Below are positions 44,298-56,515 of a DNA stretch of 64,000 nt, piece after piece. Below the pieces are notes generated by a model. It was not told where the DNA came from. It was given only the letters and a program-made list of their open reading frames with translations, and made no database searches. The stretch lies in assembly GCA_026120185.1 (NCBI GenBank), contig JANUWF010001942.1, positions 2,914,001 to 2,978,000 on the forward strand, written 5' to 3'. Both the position numbers and the translations under genes were made by a program. The DNA comes from Voacanga thouarsii. Lineage: Eukaryota; Streptophyta; Magnoliopsida; Gentianales; Apocynaceae. The first letter of the stretch is position 1. Every line of letters starts with the position of its first letter.

Positions 44298-44777
44298 ATG
44301 GTTAGAATGATTAGAACGGCGAGGAAGGGGTAGCAATGGCATCCACCAATCCCTATCAACCCAGAAGATTTACCAATGCCACAACCTGTAGCGCAACCTG
44401 CACCTCAACCAATCATACCGTTAGATGAGAGCAATGATGATGAGGTTTAGATTATTGAGCCATCTCCTATACATGTAATAGACTTAGTTACCGATAGTGA
44501 GGATGAGGAAATTGACATGGAGTATGTCCCCCGCCTATCTAGCCCCGTGATTGACTTGACTGCTAATAGTGATGACCCAGGGGAGAGAGACTATGAATCT
44601 CCACCTAGATCTTCTTTTGTACCCCCACCCAACTATATTGAAACTAGGGAGAGTTCTAGGAGACTCGAGAAGGAGCCAATAGACTATGAGTTCTTGAATG
44701 GGGTAGGGATATACTTTTCTAGGAATACTGGAGGAGAGTTGTATGATACTGACACTGAAGATTCTGAAGAGGATTAG
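44298..44777 (+). pseudogene. G gag N-terminal extension, acidic
   Basis: ATG at 44298 directly after TTGTAG, then MVRMIRTARKG and a stop. From 44334 the frame has Pro/Gln-rich PMPQPVAQPAPQP, then Asp/Glu-rich VTDSEDEEID and SSPVIDLTANSDD, and ends TDTEDSEED at 44775. Two stops (near 44331 and 44449) interrupt it. The strongly acidic stretch is unlike the usual basic gag N-terminus. It is followed by a 290-bp AT-rich gap before the gag core. Confidence 0.6.
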
Positions 44778-45044
44778 AGGGGTTAAGTTCTGCAATGCTT
44801 ATGAAGTCTTTATATATAACTTTCAATAAACTCCTGTGCTAAGGGTCCATTTATGTTTAATGCTTTATTTCAAAATTTATGCAAATAAGAGTACCTTGGT
44901 GTACTTTAATCATGGAAAAAATGCAATTCTTTATGCAAAACTTGCATCTAATTTTCTTTTACTTAAGTCTGAATATAAATTCATGCTCGATTTGAATGTC
45001 TTAAACTTTGATGCATAAATTGATTATCTGGGGCATGGTTTAGA
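44778..45044 (+). other. AT-rich gap between two gag parts, possible intron
   Basis: No coding likeness. It begins GAGGGGTTAAGT and ends ATGGTTTAG directly before the gag core frame (NEGSEEPVSV), so a GT...AG intron is possible. Inference only. Confidence 0.3.
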
Positions 45045-45990
45045 ATGAAGGGTCTGAAGAACCTGTTAGTGTGACTATGGGACAAGCATTCAACAAAATG
45101 ACGGAGATTCTGCAAACCCTATCTGAGCGAAGGAATTTGAAAGAGGAAGATAAAGCATTGGAGATGTTTCTAAAATTTCAACCTCCCACCTTCTTAGGAG
45201 AGGTCAAGCAAGACCAGAAAGCAGAGCAGTGGGAAGAGCAGATGGAGCACATATTTGTCACACTCCAGTACACTGAGAAGCAAATGGTGAAATTTGCTGC
45301 ATTTAGGCTGAGGGACCCAGCTCGAGCATGGTGGTAGCTAGTCCAAGATGACTAGGAAATAATAGATCAGGATTGGACATGGGCTAACTTTGTGGAGGCA
45401 TTCAAAGAGGAATACATCCCTCAGTGGATAGTAGAGAAAAGGGAAGACGAGTTCCAAAATTTGAATCAAGGGAGCATAACTGTGGCTCAGTATACTGCTC
45501 ATTTTACTCAATTGTCAAAATACTGCAAAAGATTGGTAGATACCGAGTAGAACCAAATAAGGCAGTTTGTCAAGGGATTGAGGCAAGAGTTGAGAAGGGC
45601 TTTAGAACCTTCTCCACTAATGACTTATTCTAAGGTAGTAGACGTAGCAACCCGGACTGAGAATGAGGATCGAAGCAGGATGGTGCGGAGACCTTTCTTG
45701 TTGCCTAGACAATCACCGAGACCTTTTCAAGGTAGCAGCCTAATAAGCGACCTACCATCCAGCAATGGCAGAACCAAGAAAAGTAAGCACGAATGGCACT
45801 AGTTGGTCCTGCACAGAATCTTCCATCATACCGACACTGCGAGAAAAAGGGTCATGTAGAGAAGAATTGTTGGTCCAAAGGAGCTGAGCAAAAATGCTAC
45901 AATTGCGGAGATTCGACTCATCTACAAAATGCCTGCCCAAAACTTCTCCAAATCGGGCAAGAAAACCCGGCCCAAATTGTGGGAGCCAAT
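45045..45990 (+). pseudogene. G gag core and zinc knuckles
   Basis: Core: MGQAFNKMTEILQTLSERR, FLKFQPPTFLGEV, AEQWEEQMEHIF, FAAFRLRDPARAWW, then, after stops near 45337 and 45352, FVEAFKEEYIPQW, DEFQNLNQGSITVAQYTAHF and VKGLRQELRRALEP. The zinc knuckles near 45830-45930 read YRHCEKKGHVEKNCW (first Cys lost) and CYNCGDSTHLQNACP (complete CX2CX4HX4C). Gag forms the particle and binds RNA. Three or more stops break it. Confidence 0.85.
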
Positions 45991-46520
45991 TGAGCCAATT
46001 CTACGGGAGCCTATGGAAGTGGAACATAGAAGCCGCAAGTAAAGCGAAGGTTTTTGCTCTTAACCGGGAGGAAGTTGGAGCAAATGCAACGGTGGTGGAA
46101 GGTACGTTTACTATCCAAGGTCGTTCCGTTAATGCATTGATAGACCCTAGATATACCTATTCCTATTTAAACAAGAATTGTGCATATCATTTGGGTTGGG
46201 ATGGAGTAGAACTACCTTTTACCTTGTTGGTAAGTACGCCTTTGGGGAAAATAGTGCAGGCGGATTGGTATGTGCAAAGTTGTAAGATTGAAGTGGGGAA
46301 AGAAAGCTTGGAGGGCGATTTAGTAGTCTTAGCTATCGACGACTACGACTTGATTTTGGGTATGAATTGGCTAGCCAAGCATAGGGCTAAAGTAGACTAT
46401 AAGAATAAGTCTATCCAGTTCATTAGACCGAGATGCGATATGTTGGAGTTCAATGACAAGCGAATAAAAGAGTTGAAGTTTTTAATAGCTGGAGCAAAAG
46501 CCCAGAAATTATTAAAGTAA
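45991..46520 (+). pseudogene. G aspartic protease region
   Basis: The open frame has VVEGTFTIQGRSVNALID, then PRYTYSYLNK where family members have SGSTHSFI, so the D-S-G catalytic triad reads D-P-R. It continues with LVVLAIDDYDLILGMNWLAKH and the following DYKNKSIQF of the retropepsin fold and linker. The fold is kept but the active site is destroyed. Confidence 0.82.
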
Positions 46521-47412
46521 GGATGTTAAGGATATTTGGCCTATGTGATAAATAAGCCGAATGATCAGTGCACCCTCGAAGACACTGAGGTGGCAAGAGA
46601 TTTTTCCAACGTATTTCCTGCAGAACTCACTTCTCTACCTCCCAACTGAGAAGTTGAGTTCACCATTGATCTAGTTCTAGGAGTGGAACCTGTATCCCGA
46701 ACCCCATATCAGATGGCACCGGTGGAGTTGAAAGAATTAAAGGAGCAGCTAGAGGAATTAGTGAAGCAAGGTTACATAAGACCTAGCACGTCACCTTAGG
46801 GAGCTCTAGTGCTATTCATGAAGAAGAAGGACGGGACCCTGAGGTTATGTATCGACTACTGAGGGTTGAACAATCTGACCATCAAGAATAAATATCCTCT
46901 ACCATTAATTGATGAGCTATTCGACCAGTTGCAAGGCTCCAGTTGTTATTCCAAACTGGATTTGAGGCAGGGATATTATCAAGTGAAAATAAAGGAGGAG
47001 GATATTTCAAGATGGCTTTTAACACATGATATGGTCATTATGAGTTTGTAGTGATGCCTTTTGGGGTAACAAATGCACCAGTAATGTTTGTGGATTTGAT
47101 GCATTGAGTTTTCCAACCTTACCTAGATAAGTTCATGGTGGTGTTCATCGATGATATACTCAAATACTCTATGAGTCTCGAGGATCATGTAGAACATTTG
47201 AAGCTGGTATTAGAGAAGCTAGGAGAGCACGAGCTTTATGCCAAATTTAGCAAGTGCGAATTTTGGCTAGATAGTGTGTTGTTCCTTAGCCATGTGGTAA
47301 CCAAGGATGGAATCAAGGTGCACCCAGCAAAAGTTGAAGTAGTTTCAGACGGGAAGCAACCAGAGAACATCACGGAGATTCGAAGCTTCTTAAGACTGGC
47401 TGCCTATTATTA
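46521..47412 (+). pseudogene. G reverse transcriptase
   Basis: Order: [111 protein letters not shown] (catalytic box FIDD in place of YIDD), [16 protein letters not shown] and the thumb to [10 protein letters not shown]. Stops near 46647, 46797, 46860, 47027, 47106 and 47413. Confidence 0.88.
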
Positions 47413-47520
47413 AAGGGTTCTCAACGCTAGCATCACCTATAACCCAGTTGCTAAGAAAGGATGTACCCTTCATCTGAAATGAGAAATGCAAAAAGAGTTT
47501 TCAAGAGTTGAAGTAGAGGT

Positions 47521-47935
47521 TAATGACAGCACCCGTGTTGAGTTTGCCAGAGGGAGATAAACCTTACGCTCTGTATACTGATGCTTCAAAGGAAGGTTTG
47601 GGAGCAGTATTGATGCAGGATAGGAAGGTTATAGCTTATGCCTCTAGAAAGTTGAAGCCTCATAAAGTCAATTATCTAACGCATGATTTGGAGCTAGCTG
47701 CTATTGTATTTGCTTTAAAGAAATGGCGGCATTACTTATATGGAGCTGAGTATGAAGTGTTTACCGACCACAAGAGCTTGAAATACATCTTCACCCAGAA
47801 GGACTTGAATTTAAGGTAATGGAGATGGATGAAATTTTTGGAAGAGTGTCATTGTCTTATCAACTACCACCTCGGAAAGGCTAACGTTGTTGCTAATGCC
47901 CTGAGTCGTAAAGTCAAGATGGCCAGGTTGAGAGT
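47521..47935 (+). pseudogene. G RNase H
   Basis: The open frame 47523-47819 carries [17 protein letters not shown] (catalytic Asp), [38 protein letters not shown] (catalytic Glu in HDLELAA) and [13 protein letters not shown] (catalytic Asp). After a stop at 47817 the frame goes on with NYHLGKANVVANALSRK. All three active-site residues are present. Its stop and the dead neighbours make it non-functional. Confidence 0.88.
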
Positions 47936-48129
47936 GCAGGAGATTCAAGCAGTCCAAGAAGTGTTGGATAAAAGGACGTAATTGCAAGAAGAGAGGATTA
48001 TTGTTAGCAATATGAGATTAATACTGGACCTAAGGTGGGAAATCATCAAAGCTCAGCAAAGTAATATGGAATTTCAACTTTTCAAGGTAAAGAAACTTAA
48101 ACGGCAAGGTAGTGATTTCCAACAGGACG

Positions 48130-49040
48130 AAACAGGAGTGATGTATTTCTGAGATCATTTGTGTATACCTGATGAGCACCAGCTAAAGGATAAAATATTG
48201 GAAGAGGCGCATAAAAGTAAGTATGCAATTCATCCGAGAGAGGTAAAAATGTATCAAGATCTGAAAAAAGGCTTATTGGTGGCCCAAAATGAAAAGGAAC
48301 GTGGTTAAGTATGGCTCCATGTGTTTGACCTATTAGAAAGTTAAAGTGGAGCACAGAAAGTCGGCAAGATTGCTACAACCGTTACCGATACCTGAATGGA
48401 AATGGGAAGAGGTGACCATAGACTTCGTTACCGGACTCTCTATGGTAAGGACCCAAAAGGACGCCATACGAGTAGCGGTAGATGGATTGACCAAGTTAGC
48501 ATATTTTATACCGGTAAACGTAAGGGATTCAATGGAGAACTTAGCTCAAACATATGTGTAGGAAATAGTCAGATTGCATAAAGTGCCTTTGAGTATTGTG
48601 TCCGATCGAGACCCCAAATTTACATCTTGATTTTGGGGTAAGTTTCAAGAATCAATGATTTTAGTCTAAAGTTCAGTATAACGACGCATCCGCAAACTGA
48701 TGGTTAGTCAAAAATGGTTATTTAGATATTGGAAGACATGTTAAGAACTTGCATATTGGATTTCGGGGATAAATGGATTAAATGTGTATTGTATGCAGAA
48801 TTGGCTTACAATAATAGCTACCAATCTTCAATTGGAATTGCCCCGTATGAAGCATTGTATGGACGTAAATGTCAAGTACCTCTATACTGGAGTTCGTCGG
48901 AAGATGGCCACATAAGCAAGCCTGGAGAAGCCTGCATTCAAGAAATGTTAGATAAGGTAAAGCTGATCAGAGAAAGGTTGAAAGGGGCCCAGAGCCAACA
49001 AAAGAGTTATGCGGACAATAGGTGAAGGGAGTTGGAATTT
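48130..49040 (+). pseudogene. G integrase (zinc finger and DDE core)
   Basis: The zinc finger at about 48215-48335 is decayed (HPREVKMYQDLKKG, MCLTY where CxxC is expected). Core: WKWEEVTIDFVTGLSM (first Asp), IVSDRDPKFTS (second Asp), and after stops LEDMLRTCILDFGDKW, ELAYNNSYQSSIGIAPYEALYGRKC. The Glu region near 48710 is lost in stops. Tail: RLKGAQSQQKSYADNR. Confidence 0.87.
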
Positions 49041-49055
49041 CAAGTATGAGATAGT

Positions 49056-49455
49056 GTGTTCTTAAGGTTGACACGGAATGGAGGAATTTTGAAGCATCCG
49101 AAAGGTGGGAAGCCGAGATATTTGGGACCGTTTCCGATAAAAGAAAGAATTGGACTGGTGGCGTATCGACTGGATTTGCCAGATGGGTTGACAGAAATAG
49201 ACAATGTGTTCCATGTATCTCGGTTAAAGAAGTACAATGCCAACCCTGGACCTGTTTTGAATGATGAACCGTTAGTATTGCAACCTGACTTGAGCTATGT
49301 GGAGAAACCCGTGAAAATTTTAGACCGAAGTATCAAGACTCTCCGGAATAAGCAGATTCCTATGGTGAAGGTACAATGGGAATATCATGGCACTTAAGAT
49401 GCCACATGGGAAATGGAAGGGGGAGTAAAGTGGAAGTATCCTGACCTGAGATAAA
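49056..49455 (+). pseudogene. G integrase C-terminal domain with chromodomain
   Basis: The open piece 49056-49397 has the GPFPIKERIGLVAYRLDLP (GPY/F module) and VFHVSRLKKY, then the chromodomain start DLSYVEKPVKILDRSIKTLRN, KVQWEYHGT, a stop at 49395, and DATWEMEG. Chromodomains of chromoviruses guide integration to heterochromatin by binding methylated histone H3; that this copy did so is inference. The coding end is about 45 bp before the PPT. Confidence 0.88.
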
Positions 49456-49487
49456 GGTATGTTGGAATTTCAGGATGAAATTCTTCT

Positions 49488-49500
49488 AAGAAGGGGAGGA
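49488..49500 (+). promoter_or_regulatory. Polypurine tract of G
   Basis: AAGAAGGGGAGGA directly before the 3' LTR start TGTGAAACTCC. Confidence 0.9.
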
Positions 49501-49740
49501 TGTGAAACTCCACCTAAAACTAACCTTAGAGTAAGGGGGATGTGATGCATATCATATCATCATACATAAAATATACATTTTGAATAATTTTGCATGCCTT
49601 AGACTTGTGGTTTATAGGTTAAATGGCTTATTTATGCTTGTTGGGTAGAAAAGGTAAAAAGGTAATTTTGTTTGAGGTCAAAATAGGAAGATGGCTTGAG
49701 ATTTAGATAAGAAGAATATTTGGGTGAGAAAATAAGAACA

Positions 49741-49813
49741 AGAGCTAGTGTGGTTAAGTGGTTAGAGCTTTGTGATTTAATCTCGAAGGTCTAAAGTTCA
49801 AATCCCATCACTT
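49741..49813 (+). ncRNA. tRNA-like module in G 3' LTR
   Basis: TGGTTAAGTGGTTAGAGC and AAGTTCAAATCCCATCACTTA. The B-box-like part is closer to consensus than in the 5' LTR. TAAGTG can pair with CACTTA. Confidence 0.4.
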
Positions 49814-51154
49814 AAGTTTTATTCATATTTATCTTAGCTATGTTTGAATTTTTGTTTTTCTTACTTTCCTTGAAGATAGGAATGTTGTCTTAAGGAAGAC
49901 ATGGTGGTAATCTCTTGACAATGTGGTCTTGTCCTAAAAAGAATTCTTGTTCCCATTAATTTTGATAGCCTTGTCCTAATACCTTTGAAATTTAAACTAC
50001 ACTTAATTCTTTAATCCATTTTTAATCATAAAAATTCTGAGATAATTTCCTAAACTTAGAATTCGAAAATCACAGCTCTTGTGGGATAGGGATGGCCGAA
50101 AGTAAGGAGAGAAAATAGGTAGAGGTTCCAAGGAAAGAAAAAACACCATAGCTATTCCTTCAAACTCCATCTTCATCTTCATCTTGTTCATGTTTTGGTA
50201 AGAAAAATCTAGAAAATTTTCTAGATTTCCTACAAGGCTGTTTTCAAAAATTTTAGCAAGCTTTCCTACCTAATTTTTGCAAGAAAACCAGTCATTTTAT
50301 GTGAGGATGAAGGTTGGAAATTCAGTGAATTTTCAGAGCTGTACAAACAGTCCTAAACCAGAATTTTTTTTAGCAAGCTAGCAACATTAAACATGAAATT
50401 TGAAGCCACCACCATTAGAACATATGAACAGCTGAAACTTCCTCTATTTTTCTTCATGATGAAGGCTGGAAAACCACCATTGGAAGACCCTCAAACACCC
50501 TTAAAATCCAGCTGCAAAATCGTGCCAAAGAGGACTAAAAATTCTGCACCAAAACCATTTCAATTCCAAGTGTTCTTGAAGCTTCAATTCCAGAATTTTT
50601 TCCAGCTTGTCTCTTCAAGGCTAAGGCCGAAATTCTTTATCAAAACTCACTGAAATTCGGACCTTATACAGACATGAACTGAACATCTTGGCTTCCCCAC
50701 AAACCTTGAATATTAGGACTCCATTATCATACCTCAAAAAGCTCCTATTATCACTCTATCCAAAACTTATTCAAACTTCAAATTAAATTCCAGATTTTGC
50801 TTCATTAAAACACTCTTATAGCTAATTGAAAACACTAGAAAAACCTCTACCATTACATGATCATTTTCGGCCAAACTTAAGTCTGAACAACTCTCCATTC
50901 TTTGGTTGAAACCTAGCTAATTCAGCCATACACCATTGAAGAACAAGAAACCTTCCAAGAGCAAACTCCATTAACCAATCCTATACCGTAAACAACTCCA
51001 CCTTTTTCTCCATTTGAATTTTTAAAAAAATCTGAAACCTTCTTTCTCATTCTTCATAACCGAAAGCTCCTTCTACACTAAACCATTCAGCCATCACAAT
51101 TGCAGCTACCCTCAAAATTCATTTTCTCTGAAACTTTCTCAGAAAAACACCAAG

Positions 51155-51155
<1 letters not shown>

Positions 51156-51187
<32 letters not shown>
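51156..51187. repeat. (CA)n microsatellite in G 3' LTR
   Basis: About 16 CA units, absent from the 5' LTR, where AACACACACTTC stands at the same place (near 41552). Confidence 0.95.
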
Positions 51188-51189
<2 letters not shown>

Positions 51190-53498
51190 CACATCTTCAA
51201 GTCTAAACCAATCGTAAACACCTCCAACCACTCCCAAACTCTCTAGATCATCCATATTCAACCTATATTCTTCATTTCTACATTTTATAACACCAAAACA
51301 CATAAAGTTGAATTTCCAAAACGATCAAACCAACCTTTTTTGTTGAAGATTCAAAGAACACCAAAAGGTAAAATAAGAAAAATATCCTTGTTCTTCTTCT
51401 TCTATTCAATCTCTATTATCTTTCTCTATTCTCATTCGATTCTCTCTCACTCTCTCCCTCTCTTGGCCGAAATGGTGATATCAACCATGGGCTACTTTCG
51501 GACTCCTAAAGGTCATCAAGTACTTTAGAATCTTCACTAACCAAGGAGAATCCTTCATCAAACGAGCATCAATCAAATATTTTTCCTTAATCTCTCTTTT
51601 TAATTCTTAGAATTCAGACTCCTAAATGTTGATAGGTTGATTGAATAAAGTAGGGGTTGAGGATATGCATGTGGGTGAAGGGGATGGAGTTAGGACATGA
51701 GAGTTGGAATGAATGATTATGCCTTATAGATTTTGCTTTTGAATCACTATATGTTCATCATGATTAAAGAGATTTATAGATGCATTGATGCATGTTAGAT
51801 ATTATGCCACCATTGGTAATTAGGCCTTTATGATATTATTTTTCAATGGAGGCATAGATAATGTTATGCCTACTAGAAGATCATCCATGTTGTAATATAT
51901 GTTAATTCAAGTCTATGTTTATGGATATATTAACATGTCATTTGTTATGTGAGAATATGTTCATAGATCTTCACTAACAATAGAAAATTATTGTTAGAAC
52001 CATCTTTTTTTTTTTAATTCTAGAATTATTTTTACTAACATTATTTTTATTAATTTAATTAGACTATTATTCAATTTAAGCTATAAAATTCAAAAAACAT
52101 TAGGTAGGTTTGAAATAGAGTATTATTTAAAAATATTGTTATTTTATTAGTTAAATAAATAAAATCTTTTTATTAAAAATAAATAATAAAATATTGGAAT
52201 TAATTAATATAATAATTAATAATATCAATATCTATAAATATTACTATATTAATAATATTAGTTTGCCTTACTAAAACTTTTATCTATATCTATAAATATT
52301 ACTATATTAAAATTTAGTTATCATTTATTTATCAAAAATTAAGTATAATCCATTTATTATTAATTCTATTGGTTATTTATTATCTATTAATTATTAATTA
52401 AAAGTTAAGTATAATTTATTATTTATAATAATACTATTTAAATATTACTAATTACCAATATTATTTAGGATTTATTATTATTCACTCTTTAAGACTAATT
52501 TTATTTATTAGCAATATTGCTGATTATTTATTATTTGAAATTATAACTTATTATTATTTATTTTATAACACCCATTTATTTTAACTTATCAAGTTAGTTT
52601 ATTTTATAAAATACTTTATCAACTAGTATTAAAGTTTAAGACATTATGGTCTTGGTTAGCTTTTGATGTGGCTAGTTGAACTAGGAATTATTTATTTAAT
52701 GCAAATATGGTCTGGATATTGTCTTATACCTTGTGTTTACCCCAGGTGGGGTTAGGTTGACCTTGGAAGACTTTTGAACTTGGGAAGAGCAAAAGACCAG
52801 GTAAGTTCCTGTATTAAACTATTTGAAGACCAAAGTTATCGTAGTAAGTCAAACTCAATGTATACGTGTATTTGTACTGTAAAGGCAATTATGGACATTT
52901 TTTCCTTTTTATTTTAGTCAAGCAAACCATTTGGAATTAAACAAACAATTTTACTCCAAACGCTAAACTTTTCCTAAAAACCCAACTTTGACAAGAATTT
53001 CAAGAACCGTTGTTGCTATTTCCAAGTGAATTATTGCATGATCTTTTTCCTCCCAAGTGGGACAAACAACGTTGAGTACTCAATAAGAGTAGACTACTAA
53101 GATTAGTCTGTGAAGGGTTTGTTAGTGTTATGCCTTAGAGGCAATCACTTGTATATGGTATATGACACATTTTATTTTAATAAAAGGCATAATTTATCTC
53201 ACAGTTTCTTTTGTTTACTTTTGTGTAAAATAACTGTTAGATAAAGTCCCTAGTACAACACTGTGTTACGAAAAGCATGATAGAGATCATGCTATGAGAT
53301 TTCTACTGCACTGTATAGTTTAGTACTTAAATACTCCTTAATCGTAGTATTAATGAGACAGGACATCATTAATGCGTTAAGACTAGCATGTGTTAGACTT
53401 CCTGATTTGATCAGGCGGTGGTTCTCATATCCGTGAGTATTGAGATACTCAAAGTTAACACATGGATATTTGTTAATGGAACAAGTACATTGGATGTC

Positions 53499-53503
53499 CT
53501 AGT
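53499..53503. repeat. Target-site duplication ctagt (left of I)
   Basis: Right copy is ctagc at 58516-58520. Confidence 0.65.
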
Positions 53504-53691
53504 TGTTGGGAATATGCCCTCTTAGACTAGTTTCTGATATAAAAAATCGAATGTTTTAATAAAAAAATTTATTTTCAGAAATCGTTTATGAATTTACTTT
53601 TTTGTGCACAATGTCATTCGGAAAAGACTCATTGTGTTTAAGTAAGTGGTCTATGTGAATAGAGGTCTTTCACAGTAAGGTATAGATCACG

Positions 53692-53696
53692 GGTTA
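53692..53696. repeat. Target-site duplication ggtta (left of J)
   Basis: Directly before TGTAATACCCC; the second copy is at 56959-56963. Confidence 0.9.
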
Positions 53697-53956
53697 TGTA
53701 ATACCCCGCCCAAAACCACCTTGGACCTATGGGGAAAAGCCATGCATTGCATAGCATTTTGCATTTCATGTGTTATTTTAAAATTATTTTTGCATGGGTG
53801 CATGTGATTTTCAAGGTTGTGCTTGCATTAATTTGTTTAATGAGAAATAGTTGTGTTACTTGCATTATTTGAGAATCGTTTTAAGTGAAATTTAATAGAG
53901 GAGATAGAGGGATGAGAATTAGAGTGAAAGAAATTTCTTAGAGTTATATTAACACC

Positions 53957-54030
53957 AGAGTTGATTTGGAGTAATGGTTAGGTCTGGTAATTATCCCTTG
54001 GTGACTTGAGTTCAAATCTTACCTCTTGCG
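53957..54030 (+). ncRNA. tRNA-like module in J, diverged
   Basis: GGAGTAATGGTTAGGTCTGG, then GAGTTCAAATCTTACC about 40 nt downstream. Same position in the LTR as the module of G although most surrounding sequence is different. Confidence 0.35.
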
Positions 54031-56371
54031 AATCTTAGCTTCATTTTTGAATTCTTTTTCTAGGGTTTCCTTGTGCTTTGACCGAAAATCGTAGCTACTT
54101 TCTGGAAATTCAGCTGCCATTTTCTTAGGAGATAAATCTCCATATTTACCCTCCAAACTCAAGGATTTTTGATAAAGATAGAGACTAATTTTATTCTAGC
54201 TTTTATCCTTTTAATTTTTGAAAGTCTTAGCTAAGAGCAATTAAATTCCAGCTTGTATTTAATCAATCAGATTTTATGTTAGTTAGCTTGAATTAAATCT
54301 ATTATTTTCCTAGCAAAATATTTTGTTGATTTTGAGAATAAAACCCTAGCTAAAAATCTGGAAAATTCCAGCCTTGTTGCCGCCACCTTTAGGAGCAATC
54401 CTAGCTCAACTCAAACTCTTCCAAGCTAAGGAAGCTTGCCCTAAATCCTTTAGCAAATTAGATTTTATTTTATCTCCAAACAAATCAGATTTATTTTAGC
54501 TAAACAAACCAGATTTTTGTTCTCTCTTTTTCCAGAATTTCGGCCAGCTTTGCACACACCAACACTACACAAAAATTTGCACTCCAAAACACACCAAAAC
54601 TCTTTATTGATTTAGCCAAACTACAACGCCTAAAACTCTCATTTTTCCTCTCTGAATTATGTCAAAACAACAGCAAAAAATTAGTCCAGAACTTCTCTCT
54701 TTTGCTTAATAATTTTTGCACAGCACAAACACATTCACTTGCACAGAATTTTGGTTGTCAAAGCCGCGCAAACTCCTTCTTGTTTTGGTCAAAAACTGAA
54801 CACACATACAACCTACCCTTGTGCACTGTTTTTGGCCAGCCTAGGAGAGCAATTTTAGATTGCTTTTCTTCTCTCAACCCCTCTCAATTTCAGCCAGCAA
54901 AAGGGTACAGCAAGCTGCCTGTTTTCGCCATTGCTGCCAAAGAAGTTTAGAACCGTTAGGAGTCCTTCATAGCATCATCTTCTAAACCCTAAATCAAACT
55001 CTCCTAACCCTAAACCAAAACAGCCGTCTTTTCCCTCCTTGCTGCACGAAAATTTCCAACAAACTCTCCTCTGCAATTTTCAAAAAACTCAAGAGCAATT
55101 GCTAGGCAAAAATCAAAACGCTCCCTAAGGTAAGCAAAAGTCCTCTCAACCTCTGGATTCCTTTCCTTCTATTGATTCTCTTCTTCTTCTTCTCTTGAAC
55201 CACTCCATATAGGGACTGATTTCATCTTTCTTTCTTAACTTTCGATCAAGAGGAATTAAGGAAGGCAGCTTTCCCTTCTTCTCAAGTGAACTCGTGACGA
55301 TCATCATAGGGGCATCTTGATCTTGTTAACCCGGTTGTTGTAAGGTAAAGGAATTCTTATCTTTGATGACGTAACTGAGGTTTAATGTGATTGATGATGT
55401 CTATGGGAGTATAATAGCATGATGACTATGGTTAGTTGGGATAGATGAATATTTTGAGATGAGTATTGTGTTAAGCATGTTCAATGGATAGCGATGTTAT
55501 GTTTTGTTATGATAATGATGGTTGTGAATTTTGATGGTTAAGTCGAGACCTTTTTGATATATTGCACATGTCTTTGATGGGTATATGTTCATGGTATATT
55601 TATTTCATGGAATGGGTGATTTATTTGGAGTTAGATGATATGTCATAATGTTGAACATATTATAAGGAATTAGGAATATGGTTTAGTAATTTATACGGGT
55701 TAGGTACTGTACATGATTTGTTTATGGGAATAAGTGAGTTTATATGCATGCTTGAGATGATTGAGAGCCTGATCATGGTATTATGTGATTCTAGACTAGG
55801 AGGTTATTTGAATGAAGCAAGCAGTTGATTTTTATCTTGTTTATTTGAGACGTACCACGTAAGTCCTTGCATAAACTCTCTTTGTTAAATGCTTACGGTG
55901 GCAAGTCAAATATTGTAAGGCTTTGTGAAGCTGTTGTTGAACTATGATTGTTTGGGTTGTAAACGTGGATGTTTATTCTCTAAATGGTTTTGTCACACTA
56001 ACACCTTTATCAAAGACTGTTCTTTCTCTTAAATGTTTTAGAAAACTCTTTTTAAAGAAAACCACGTTTTACAAAGCCAAGGTATGAAAACATTGTGAAT
56101 CAGGAATTGACGGATATGATCGTTGAGTACTCAATAAGGGTAGGCTAACAATACTAGTCTTGGAGGGCTTAAGTGAGTCTTTTGGCAGGCAGCCACCTCC
56201 AGAAGATAAGCTCTGCTTGAAAAGGCGACAGTATTGATTGGTCAGGCTAATTCGAGCTAGCATTTATACCTGGTAAGGTATTATTTCCCGGCATGGACAC
56301 CTGGATGGTTTTGTTGGGTATAGAGATGGAGGAGTATCTCACCCGGTGGGCCGTACACCCTCCTTTGATCA

Positions 56372-56515
56372 GAATGCCCAAAGTGTGGTAATCTGATCCT
56401 GTCAAGGTGCACAAAGTGTGGTGCCTTGACCGTTCTCTTATCATGGGGCCTAAAGTGTGGCGCCATGACTGTTTCTTCGAGTGGATGATTTATTTTGTAC
56501 AAAGTGTGACAATGA
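56372..56515 (+). repeat. Stem-loop cluster with AAAGTGTGG loops
   Basis: AAAGTGTGG occurs at 56380, 56413 and 56452, and AAAGTGTGA at 56501. The first three lie inside inverted repeats: GATCAGA/TCTGATC, GTCAAGG/CCTTGAC and TCATGG/CCATGA. The stems differ in sequence but pair; the loop word is the same. One such hairpin (CATGG/CCATG around AAAGTGTGG) is also in the solo LTR at about 2270-2305. Confidence 0.7.

Larger units (their letters stand above)
39949..53119 (+). mobile_element. Ty3/gypsy chromovirus G (Tekay/Del type), 3' LTR broken by H
   Basis: 4247-bp 5' LTR, iMet PBS, gag, protease, RT, RNase H, integrase with chromodomain, PPT, and a 3' LTR that is homologous for 3619 bp until element H interrupts it at 53120. 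The RNase H/integrase boundary ([25 protein letters not shown]) and the chromodomain (YVEKPVKILDRSIKTLRNK) are typical of the Tekay/Del clade, which is known for long LTRs. Its coding region has more than ten stops. It is inserted in the F 5' LTR. Confidence 0.9.
49501..53119 (+). repeat. 3' LTR of G, cut at H
   Basis: Homologous to 39949-43500 of the 5' LTR, with the same tRNA-like module at 49741-49813. It differs by many substitutions and indels, among them a (CA)n tract and an about 65-bp longer region near 51060-51120. At 53120 element H begins; the missing 0.7 kb would lie beyond the right window edge. Confidence 0.9.
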
